DNA of 64,000 nucleotides, from positions 1,826,501 through 1,890,500 of the forward strand of contig CP041667.1 of assembly GCA_007361935.1 (NCBI GenBank), written 5' to 3'. Positions 42,386 through 54,400 of the stretch are shown here, piece after piece. This DNA comes from Lachnospiraceae bacterium KGMB03038. GTDB lineage: Bacteria; Bacillota; Clostridia; Lachnospirales; Lachnospiraceae. Position 1 is the first letter of the stretch; every line of letters begins with the position of its first letter. The notes beneath the pieces were generated by a model that was not told where the DNA came from, did no database searches, and saw only the letters and a list, made by a program, of their open reading frames with translations. The position numbers and the translations under genes are program-made.

Positions 42386-42447
42386 CAATTCCAGACGTAG
42401 CCTTTTTGCAAAAGGCTACGTCTGGAATTTAAACGTCTGGAATTTAA
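42386..42447. repeat. Palindrome C, right copy (original terminator of the giant gene), plus partial repeat
   Basis: 42386-42430 duplicates 40645-40689 exactly. The following AAACGTCTGGAATTTAA repeats the right arm in part and abuts the TAA stop of the giant gene. Before the insertion this palindrome probably terminated that gene. Confidence 0.88.
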
Positions 42448-45400
42448 TTATTCTTCTTTCCGTCTCCTGCCCATCAGGATCAGGATAAACAATGCCGATA
42501 CGCTCAGCGCCGCCAGTGCTCCTGGCAGATCTGCCGGATCTCCGGTCTTTACGTTTCCGCTTACCGCGGCCGCCGCGCTGTATTCGTTGGTGAATTCCGC
42601 GGCGTCGGTATTGCTGTTAAAGGTGCCGATCTTCTCGTATTTCACATCGGCTATGGTAAGAACGCCATCTGTGTCTTCTACTTCTACCGTCAGTCTCCAG
42701 ATATGTTCATCGTAGGTGTATCCGGCTTCGTGGCCATCTGCCTCACGGATGTCAAACTGGTAGGTTCCTGCTTTGGCAAATGTGATCGGCGCAAACGCGG
42801 TCTGTCCCGCTCCTTCCACAGTTGCGGATGTGCTTCCTGCTGCCGCGCCTTTCGGATTACCTTCCAGCGCCTGCAATGTGAATTCAAATATCGCGTGGCT
42901 GGATGCAGAGTCTCCGGTCAGGTGCTTCACTACTTTGGGCGCGTATGCCGCCTCATCCGGCTGATAGTGGTTCTCAAAGTCCGCCGCGTCAGAGGTGATT
43001 CCATCCTGTCTGCTGTAGCTTATACTGTCTACGCCCAGAATATGTTCGGTATCCTTCACTACCACAGTCAGCGTCCAAACGCTTCCATCGTACTGGTAGC
43101 CGGTCAGCTTATCGTTGATCTCGGTAATGTCGAACCGGTAGCTTCCCGCCTGTTCAAAACGGATTTCTCCAAAGGAGGCTTCCCCGTTTCCGTTGATCGT
43201 AACCTTTGTCTCCTGCGGAAGAACGGCTCCCTCAGGATTGTCCTCCCTTGCTGTAAGCGCGAACCGGAACTGGGCGTCTTGGCCCTCCGGCACATCGCCG
43301 GTCACGGTTTTCGTCACCTCCGGGATATATCCGGTCTCTTTTACCTGGTAGTCATTGGTAAATGAAGCCTGTTCCTCGGAAGTCTCTCCAGCAACAGCCG
43401 CCCCATCCTTATCCAATTTTGTGTAGGTGTGGCTTACCACAGTCAGGAAGCCGCCCTGGTCTTCCACTGCCACTTCCAGATCCCAGGTGTGATCGTCGTA
43501 GTTATAGCCTAGGGCTGTCCCTTCCTTCTCCGCGATAGTAAAGTGATAGATTCCTTCTTTTTCAAACCGGATCTTTCCAAAGCTTCCGGTTCCCGCTCCT
43601 TGAACGGATGTTTCCGTATTCCCAAGAACCGCTCCGTCCTCTGGAGTCTGTGGTTCTTCCACATTCCGGTTTCTGGTCAGGGTAAAGATAAACGTCTGGT
43701 CTCCCGGCGTCCGGTCTCCGGTCAGCTTTTTCTCTACCTTAGGATCATAAAAGGCTTCTGTCGTACTATAGCTGTTGGTAAATACCGCGCTGTCCGGGTT
43801 TGCTCCCGTGTTGTCTGTCTTCACATACTGAACGCCATCTTTGGATATCTGAAGTTTTCCTCCCACATCTTCCACGGTTACTTTCAAGATCCAGGCGCTT
43901 TCATCATAGCCGTATCCTTGCTGGCCATCTTTTCGCTCCTTAATCTGGAACTCATAGGTTCCGGCATGGATAAACCGGATCTCTCCAAATTCGTCCTGCC
44001 CCTGGTCTGCGCTGCTGCCAGAGCTGTCTTCTGGCTTCAGTGTCACAGAGGCTTCCGTATCTGTTCCCAGTTCCGCCCCGTCTGCCGGTTTCCATCCGTC
44101 CTTTTTCGCGCTCAGTTCAAAGGTGAAACTTGCATCCTCTGGCCGCGCATCGCTGTCTGCGCTTATGTTCTTCACCACTTCTGGCGTAAACCGCGTCGGC
44201 TCTACCTCGTAGGTATTTGTAAATATGGCATGATCCTGGCTGTTGGTATCGCCCGTCCTGCTGTAAGTATGGCTCTTGATCACAAGCTGGCTGTTCTCGT
44301 CTTTTACCACTACCGTCAATGTCCAAGGTTTAGGATCATAGATATATCCCTTGGCATCCTCTTGTTTTTCCTCGATCTGGAATTCATAGGTTCCGGCCTT
44401 GGTAAAGGTGATGGCTCCAAATGGATCCGTGTCAGCCCTTCCCTCTCCGTCATTTCCTTCCACCGTCACCGCTGCTTCCCGGTCGTCTCCCGCAATGGTG
44501 AAACCATCTCCTGCTGGCGGCGTCAATGTAAAGCGGAAGGTCTGACTGCCAGTTTCCGGCCTTGCCTCTCCTGTGATCCTCTTAAGGACTTCCGGTGTAA
44601 ACGGCACGGAATCTGTTGTCTCGTAGCCGTTGGTAAATGTGGCTGACGTTGGATCTGTCTCGCCTGCCCGTGTATAGGTATGATCCGTAACCGTAAGCTT
44701 ACTATTCACATCCTCCACCTTCACCGTCAGCGTCCAAGGAACTTCATCGTAGCTATAACCCAGCTCGCCTTCTTTCGTCTCCCGGATGGTAAAGGTATAG
44801 GTGCCAGTCTTGGTAAAGGTGATGGCTCCAAACGCGTCTTCTCCTGCTGCCGCCGTGTCGCCTATTGGAACTGTATCCGTGGTTTCCTCTTTTCCAAGGG
44901 TAATGGCCGCTTCCTTGTCTGTTCCAAGAACGGCTCCATTTCCAGGATTGCTTCCCTGCTCAATGGTAAATCTAAAGGTTTTCTCTCCCGGTCTTGGATC
45001 GCCGGTCATCACCTTGGTCACTTTCGGCACGTAAGTGATGTCTGTCACCTGATAGCTGTTGGTAAATTCCGCCATAGCATTTGGTCCTGAGGCCGGCGTT
45101 CCGTTTTTATCTTGATAAGTTACTCGCTTCAAGCCTAACGCGCCGCCTTCATCCTGAATCTCTACCGTCAGCGTCCATGGTCCCTGCTTTTTGGTATCAA
45201 ACTCATATCCTTCCGCCGTATCTCCGGTATCTGGAATCTCGGCAATGGTAAACTTATAAGTGCCTTCCTTCGTAAAACGGATATCTTCAAAGGTCGCTTC
45301 CCGTATACCATTATCTTTCTCATAGGTAACCGCCGCGCTTCCTTTTTCGATTGGTTTTCCCGTCTCATCGATGATCTGGAAACCTTCTGCGTCATTTCCG

Positions 45401-48400
45401 GTATCTGGCGTCAGTTCAAATGTAAAGGTCTTCTCTCCCGGAGGAATATCTCCTTCCAGGGTCTTTCTCACCTTTGGAGTAAAATCAAACGCCTCTGTCT
45501 TATAGGAATTCTCAAATATCGGTTTTGACGGCTTATCCGGTGTTGCCCGATAATATACCGGGGCTGAAGCTTTCAGGGTTCCTCCCTCGTCTGTTACCGT
45601 CACTTTTGCGTACCAGGACCGCTGGTCATAGTTCACGCCCGGCTCCCGGTCTGCTTCAGACGGGGTTACTTCTGTAATCTTAAAGTAATACTCCCCTGCG
45701 GCTGTGAAAGTGATCGTTCCAAACTCAGAAGTCGGCTCTGTTGCATCAAGTTGCTTGATCGTCACTGTCGCCTGATTTTCTTCCGTTGTCTCCGGCATGA
45801 TCACGGAATCAGGTTTTGTTCCATCATAGCTCTGCTCAAAGGTAAAGGTCATGTCATGGGGCAGCTCATCTGCCAGATCACTGGTCATGGTTTTCGCCGC
45901 CTGGAGTTTTACCTTGGCATCCGATGGATCATAAGGATTGACGAAGGCTGCTTCAGTTCCATTCTCTACGCCTGTCTTAGAATAAATGGTGGATTCCCGC
46001 GTTAGGTTCCCTTTTCCATCGTCGGCGACTACTACCGTCAGCGTCCACTGACTCTTATCATATCCTTCAAATCCCGGCCTCCTAGGATCTGCTTCCGCAA
46101 TGGTAAAGGTATAGGTTCCGGCTTTCTCAAAGGTGATCTTACCAAAGCTGTCAGTCACTGTTCCGGTTGTCGCACCCTTTCCTACCTTAATCTTGGCCTC
46201 GGTATCCGCCGGCATCTGGGCGCCATCGTCTGGTGTAAAGGTTCCTTTTGTCAACGTAAAATCAAAGGTCTGGTCTGCCGGCAGGGCATTGCCTGTCACC
46301 ATCTTGGTAATACTCGGCGTGTAATCGATCGGCGTCGGTTTATATTCATTGGTAAATACTACGCCTCCCTGTGGGTAAGTTGGTGCCACATTCAAAGTTC
46401 CGTCTCCATTGTCACTTACCACTACCTCCACAGTAAAGGAGGCACCGTCATACTTCACACCTTCGCTGGCAGTCCCGCCGCCAACTTCTGTGACCGTATA
46501 GGTATGGGTTCCCTTATCCTCCAGGTCATAAAAGATTTCTGTAAATTCGATGGCCTTGGGGGTTCCATCCTCGGCTGGCCCCTGTACCTCTCCGGTGCTG
46601 ACCACCTGAGTCTTCTCACCTATCGTCTCCGTTACCTGGAACTTGTATGTCTCTCCCGCTTCCATGGCTCTTCCCGTCAGGATCTTATTCCCTTCCGGTT
46701 TCCAGTTCTTTGAAGCTTGATATTCATTCCCGATCGTCAGCTCCTGCCCTGTGATCGGCTGATACCCTTCCTCTCCATTCGGTTCAAAATACTGAGTCTT
46801 TGTTACTTTCAGGCCGGTTCCCTCTTTCCACTCGGTAGTCACCTGCGCCTGGTAGGTCTTCAGATCATAGGTCACGCCCTGGTATGGGTTCTGGCCCTTA
46901 GCTTCTTCTGGAAGCAATTCTTTTATAAAGAAGGTATGGGTTCCTTCTCCCTTCAGCAGAACATCGTTAAAAGTAACGGTTCCATCCGCCCCATTTGTAA
47001 CCCTTGTGATCTCACTGCCCTTCTCATCTTGAAGCAGGAAGGTAAATGCTCCTGCTGTCAGTTCTTTTCCGGTCAGACTCTTCTTCAGGGTCAGATCTGT
47101 TGTCACTGTACGGGCATTGGTCACTTCCACCTCATCTGTCACCACCATACTCTCGGTATCTGGAATACCCAAAAGCCATGCATTGGAGATTCCCTGGATC
47201 GGTGTAATGTTCTCGCCCTGCGCCGCCGCGCTGTCCAGGTCATAACCGGTCTTTGTCCCTGTCTCCTGGATGATATAAGCGCCAAACCACTTCAGGTCTT
47301 TCAGTTGTGCCGTTCCGTCTGCTCCAGTCGTTATCGTCTGTACATTCGCCGGGTTATCCTTCTCGTAATTCTTCAGTTCGTCCGCAGTCGCCGGAATCGC
47401 TGTTCCCTCATAGAACGGTCCATATACCTTGAAGGCTGCACCATCTACCGGAACTGTTTCCTTATCTTCCGCTGTCTTCGTAATCTTCAGATCCCGGTGC
47501 AGGATAAGTCCCAGGTCTTTGGTAGCGTCCCAATACGTACTGGGCCACAGGTAGAACCGCTCGGACCAGCCGTCCACATCACTTGCCGTAGAACCATTCT
47601 TCTTGCTGAAGTTGCTGTCTGTCTGCTCGTCAGATGGAATACTTTCTGGATTATGGGAAATCTTCTTTTTCTCTTCCAGTAATTGTTTTGTCAGCCCAAA
47701 CTTTCCAACCGTCTCGCCCGTTCCTTTTGGAACCGTAGCCCAGATCTGATAGGTGGCTGGATCGCCTCCCTTTAAGTGATCTGGAAGGATTCCATTTAAG
47801 TCATGAGCGCTCTCTTGTGTACTGTCTTCCTTCAGCGCTCCCGTCAGCAGTCTGTCAAACTGGAACTTGCCTGTTGTCATCCAGGTAGAGTCTTCCTCTA
47901 TATCCTGCCTATAATGGGTCCGGTTCGGTTCCTCATCATTGGTTCCCCGGTACTCATACAGATCGATCTCAACATTCTCCAGCATATTTTGGATGATCTT
48001 GTAGTCCTTTACATCTTCTATATACTCTCCTGTCTGCCGTATACCGTCTTCATTTTTATCGATCCAGATCCGGCCGCCCACTTTGGTCTCTGCCGGTGAA
48101 AGCGTTGCTGAAACACTGTTGGATCCCATACTGTATTCATTTTTCTGCACATTATAGTCTGCCGGATTCTTCCCTTCTTCTGCCAGCAGATTATACCAGT
48201 TATACTGGATGGCAAAGCTGTTGACCGCATTTTCATAGGAATAGCCTGCCAAAGCCTCTGGATCCAGTTCCTGTCCCCGGTTTACCTGGGCCGTATATTC
48301 GATCACCAGGCTGTCGCCGCTTTCCAGACAGATATTCCTTGGTGTCACAAGGATAAAAGCTTTGGTATCCCCGGTGGCCGCTCCATCGTGCCAGCCGCCT

Positions 48401-51400
48401 GGAATCGTATCATAAGCCGCCTCATCCACGTCTTCATATAAAGCCGCGAAAGCCGCGCTGTCCTGGATTTCTCCATCATAGAAATACAGCTTATACTGAT
48501 CTTGCGTCACTGTCGTCTGGGTTCCGTCCTTCGCGATCTTCGTCACGGACTTGATCTCTCCAAAGTTCAAGGGCCACTGGCTTCCTCGATCCGTTCCTCC
48601 CGCAACCAGATCTCCATATCTTGGGAGAATATCGATTACTGCCATATCGGTACGGCCTTCCACTCCGGAAAGATTGCTTGCGGTCAATTGATAATAGACC
48701 GTCCCTCCGTTGCTGATATTCGCCAGATCGCTGCTGCTGTAGCTTCCAGTGGTTTCGCCTTCCGGAATATCCAGATCCCCATAGCTGGATTTGATCAGAG
48801 CCATATCCGAATCTGAATTCCAGGTAGCTCCCGCAGACGCCGCTACATATCCATAGTCACTCAAATTATTGATCAAGTCTTTTAACGTCTGCAGCCGGTC
48901 GTCGTCCAGGTCCCCTTTGACCTGATCCAGAGATCCCGGCCACTGGCCGTCTCCATTCTTAAAGGAGGCTGCCTGAGGATTCTCCTGACTCTCCTCTCCC
49001 CGTACATCGCTGGTCACAAAAGCATGGTTGATCAGGGAAGCTCCGTAGCGTACCACCGCCGGATCCGCTTTCACATCGATCTCAATGGTCACGCTCTCTC
49101 CTGGCTGAAGCTTGGCGTCTTCTCCCTCCTGACTGCTTGTAAGCCGGATGGTATGCGCCGTATTATCTCCCTCATGGGCATACTCCGGTGATAGGCCATC
49201 GATTCCTTCTACCGTATTCGCAAGCCGGATTCCCCCGTCATTGGTCCGATCCAGAGTAGCACCTTCAGGGAGAAGTTCTACCAGAACCGGATTCAGCATA
49301 GGAGCCTTCGCATCCGCCGCGTTGGTAATGGTCACTTGATAGGTGGCCGTTCCGTTGATCTTGACAGAGTTTGACATAGCTGTCTTCGTCACAGAAACCT
49401 TTGCCGTATCAATCTCTCCAAAAGTATTGGAGGCTTTCACAGGCTCCGTCTCTTTTGTAACAGCCTGTTTTGCCCGCTGGCCCTTTTCATCCCACGGCCG
49501 GTAGCTCAGACTGGCCTTTGCGGTGTTATCGATCCGGTCAATGGTCAGCGCCCCGTCAAACCCTTCCTGTTTATCCACATCCGCCGTGATCTTCACCGAT
49601 CCTGGCTGGAAATTCTGTCCCAGGGCATAGCCGATGCCATCCTCATTTATAGTTTTCTGATAAAATCCCTCCGATCCATAAGAGATCTCTACGGATTTTG
49701 CCTTTCCAACTCCTGCCTTCAGGGTAACGGCCGCTCCATCTGTTCCCAGAGCTACTGTCTGCGTATCGATCGCCTGGCCGTTAAATCCTTTAAAAGTAAC
49801 GGTAGCGGAAATACTGTTGGCAGCCACATCGTCCTTCAGGCCATACATGCTCACGTCATGGGAGGCTTTTCCCAGCTCCACTTTGCTGATGGAGTAGCGC
49901 TCCTTCAGATAATCGTCAAACGGAAGCTCTGTCGGATTCTTTTCCCCATTCCATGCGGACAATCCGCTGTCCGTCAGGATATAGCTGTCCAAAGCATAGG
50001 TATTTCCTCCGGCCTGCGGCGTCAGGGTATAGGTCAGGGTCTGGCCTCCTTCCATCAGACTGTCCAGAGTGCCGGTGCGGTCTGCCGTTTTTGTCACGGA
50101 AGGTACTGCCTTTCCCAGCACGTTTTTCAATTCGATGACCTGTTCGCTGGTGTCGCCCCGCTGGATCTTACGGACGGCGTACCATACCACCCGGTTATCT
50201 TCCTTGATGATGGAATCATAAGCGCCGCTCTTTCCTTCCACGGCGGTCTCCACCACCAGATAAGTCTTCCCAGACTCTGCTCTTCCAAGCATAGGCTCTG
50301 TCGTTTTATCCGCATAACTGGTATTCCCCGCGTCTCCGGCGGTCTTTACATCTGTCGCCAGAACCTTGTCATCTTCAACCGCCTTCGCAATCACTTTTTC
50401 CAGTGCTTCTTCGTCCAGTTTTTCCGGTGTCTCTTCCGGCACCTCATATACGGAAACGGTGGATATCGGCACCACGGATGCGCCGCTTACATCCTGTTTC
50501 TGGATCCGCAGGGATACATACGGCTCATTATAGGCATGGTAGGTATAGGTTTTCCCCGCTTCCAGCACATCCTGGTCGTTTAGCAGATAGATGGTATTGC
50601 CGCCCACTTCTTCTGTAGTAAGGGCTGGTCCATCACTGCCCGCGGTTACCGGGTAGATTCCTTCCAAACCTTTATAGTCTGTCATCCGCGATGTCTCCGC
50701 GATCGCATATCTGCTGTTTCCAGGCAGTGTGATATGGAGTTCTCCATTCCCGTCTGTGGTATAGATCTGCTGCAGCGGGGTCCAGTTTCCATCCTCCGTC
50801 TGGTTATAAATCTGGAAAGCGATTTCCTTCATAGGTGCTTTCGTCCCCGCTTCCGGCACATTATCATATTTGATCAGATCAATATGGGTCCCCTCATAGT
50901 TGGGGATCACAAGGTCACCTTTTGCTTCCGGATTCCAGCCTGCTGCCCAGTCTTTCTCATAGCGCAGGTCATCCCCTGGCTTCAGCGTGATCTGCTCGGC
51001 AGGCGTCTGCTCCAATACGTACTTATCCGGCGCTTTGGTCTCCCGAATCTGGAAGGTTCCGGGCTGACCATCCTTCAGGCGGATCCGCACTGTATACTCT
51101 CCTTTTTGCTCTCCTTGTGTCCCATAAGTCCACTTTAGCCGCGCATCGTCCACCTTCGCCCAAGTTCCGGAAGTCTCCTGTTCATAAACGTCAAACAAGG
51201 CTCCCGTCAGAGGCGCTTTCGTCTCTCCATCGATCTTCAGGAAGGTAGCCTGGGCATACAGATATTGGTTGACCGCGGTTGCTGACACCTGGTAGTCTGC
51301 CGTTACGGCCGCGTCACCATCTGGAATCGCAAGGGCATATAGGGTTCTTCCTTCCGAAGGAGTAACCGGCGTTAACGAAGTTCCGTCAGCCAGACTTATG

Positions 51401-54400
51401 CCATCCAGCGCAAAGTTCTCTCCATCCAGGCCTGCTTCTTCCAGATAATAGGTCTGGCCCTGGGACAGTCCAAAGATCTTGCCTGATCCTGTGGTCTGGC
51501 CTTTTTGAACGGTGATCTTTGCTTCTCCGGCTTTCTTCGTTCCAGCCGCATCTTTATACAGAATAAACTGGAATTCATGATCCTCCGTCAGATCCAATCC
51601 CTCGGTTTTCTTCGTAATAGTCAGATCCACCAGCTTCCGGTTTTCGAAGGTCACTTCCGCTTTCGCGCCGGCGCCTTCTCCTGTTCCGGTTACTGTGGTC
51701 ACCTTCTCACCGCCATAGGTCACGGAAGTAATCTTAAGCCCGCCTGTCAGGGCGATCAGCTTTGCTGCTGCCTCAGTCTTTTCATAGCCTTCCGGCGGAT
51801 CGGTCTCTGTGATCCGGTACAATCCCGGCTTCTGCCCGGTCAATGTGAAAGTTCCATCTTCGCCTGTTTCCTTAGCGTCCTCCACTGGCTCCCAGGTTCC
51901 GTCTGTCATTGCCACATCTCCGGAAAGCCCTGAGAACGCCTGATACTCTACCTGGAACTTGGCTCCCTTCAATGCTTTTTCATGATCCTGTTCATCCACC
52001 TTCTTGACCGTCAATGCTACGGGAAGCGGATTTTGCGCCGTCAGTTCCAGGCTGTCGACACCGTAAGAAGCCAAGTCATAGATTGCCGTGATGACAGTAT
52101 CTCCATCCTTTCTCGCCGTGGTATAGCCAAGCTGAATCCCATCTGTGGGGAATTTGCCAAGTCCTTTGTATGCCTCGTCTTTATAGGTCTCCTGGAACCA
52201 TTGCGCGAAATAATCCTGGATGATACCGCTTCCGCTCTCAGACAGCTTATAGGTTCCGCTTACAATGTTCTCTATCTCAGCAGTCCCGTCATTTCCTGTC
52301 GCCTGACTGGAAACCCTCGTGCCTCCCTTCACCGGGGTCAGCGTAAAGACAGCGCCCGCCAAAGGATTGCCGTCTATATCCGTCTTTTTGATCTTCATGG
52401 ACTGCTTCGCCGGATTGTACATGCTAAGGGTTACGTTTTCATTTACTACAGAAAATTCCAATCCCTGATCACCGGTATAAATATTCTCATAACCAGGGTC
52501 TCCTGTAACCTCCTGGATACGGTAATCCCCTACCATCAGCCCCTTAGGGAAGGAGAAGATCCCGTTTTCTGTAGCAAATTCCGCGTCTGAAGGCGCATCT
52601 GCCCATCCCAGTTTCTCATAGTCGTAATTCTGCCACTTTCCGTCCGCCGTCTTCCTCTGCAGCCGCATGGTGATTTTGAGAGGCGTCCTTTGATCCTGGG
52701 CGGCGGCAAAGTAGGTATCCAGTTCCTGGGAAGTCTTATTCAGGGTTCCGTCTGTCCCCTCCGGATCGATTCCCTTCTTTGGCGTATAGCCGTATTTCTG
52801 AAGGGTTACCGCAAAGTTATCCTGAGGCTCGTTGACCAGGCGGTACTGCTTGCCGTTGCCTTCAATGCCTTTGATCAGCTCTAATTTCGTCCCGGTTCCG
52901 TCTTCCGATTTCACTTCTTTATAAGCCGCGGCCGGCCACTCATTTGTGGGCTGGGTACTTGCCAGGGGCTGATCTCCCTCTGCCTCTGTCACATAATAGA
53001 CATCGTTAAAGGTATTGGAACTCTGCCCTTCTGGTGTGTCCGCAAAGCACAGCAGCATATGATGGACGCCTGTATCCTCTTTATAGCCGCCGGGCGCGGA
53101 GGTTTCTTCCAAAGAAACACGGGCATAACCGATGTCATCCTTCATCCAGATGATATTATCGTCTCCCAGGTTCTCTTGGTTTCCATACTTATCGAAAAGG
53201 GTGTCCCACCGGAAAGACTCGGAAGCCGCCCAGGCTTTCAGTTTTCCTTCTTCGGTCTCATCGGTATTATCCAGTCCCGTGGTCAGTACGTCCAGTTTTT
53301 CAATATGGTTTCCATTCTTGTCTACCAGCCACAGGTCGAACTTGACATTGCCGAGGGGCTGATAGCCGCTCTTACTGTCCGCCCATTTTGCAATGCGGAC
53401 AGAAGCATAACGGAGATTCCCTTCCCCATCCGCGTCCAGATTTTCTACTTCTTGATAGGTAACGGAATTTTTCGTATAGTCCACTTCTGTCGTGCACTGG
53501 AACTGTCCATCATTTCCCTGATTGCTGGCGTTGGTATATGTGCTGCCCTCTGGCCTAAAGAGGATGATCCGGTTTCCTTCCTTGATCTCAGAACCTGGTC
53601 CCGCCTCTGTCTCAACCAGCCAGTACACCACATTATCTCCCGCTTTCAGGATGTCGGTGGCAAACAAGCCTTCCTGCCGGATCCCATCATCATCATAGAA
53701 GGTGCCGCTACTGTAGCTTCCAATCTCTGTGTACTGGTCAAGATTTTTTTCGTCAAAGGTCAGTTCCGTTTCATTCCCTTCCACCACCTGCTGATAAAGG
53801 GTGAATTTGGCGTGGTCCACCGCAACTTCTTGTTGAGGGTCTAAATCATCTTCCGTCTTCCATTTATAAATCTGAAGCTGCGCCCAGTTCTCCACGTTGG
53901 TCATGGTCTCGGAGATTGTTCCCTGAGGATTTTGGGCATCTGTGTTGGCAGGTTTTTCTACATAGTAGACCTGTGCTGCCTCTTCTGCTGTAAGTGTTTT
54001 TGGCACACCCTCGGGATGCAATTCATCCAGATATTTCTTGTCCCCCTGAATCGGTTCCAGATAAGCATAGGCCGGGTCTTCCGGTACGCTCACCTCTACG
54101 GCAATATAGTGATCCTCCTGGGTCAGTCCGGTGAAGCTCACCGTTCCCAGCTCGTCTGTTACCATTGTGTCTACCAGCTCATAGCTTCCATCCTTCAGCT
54201 CTTTATAGAGGGCAATGGTGGTTCCCGGAAGCTTATATTCCTTATGGGTAAACTGATGCTCCCACACATTATAGTATTCCTTGGTGATATTGAAGCTGAC
54301 CTTGGGCTGATCCACAATGGTAAGAGGACCCCCATCCGTTCCGCTTGTTACCGTCTTCCCAGGAGTCAATGTAAAGGAAAGTTCCGTCTCACTGAGATAA

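Noticed and set aside
43543..44646. Long plus-strand open frame (367 codons) opposite the giant surface gene, and similar frames at 46717-47682, 49858-50583 and 53059-53844
   Set aside because: They lie entirely opposite a continuous, repeat-structured coding frame, have no ribosome binding sites or recognisable domains, and arise from the codon bias of the minus-strand gene.
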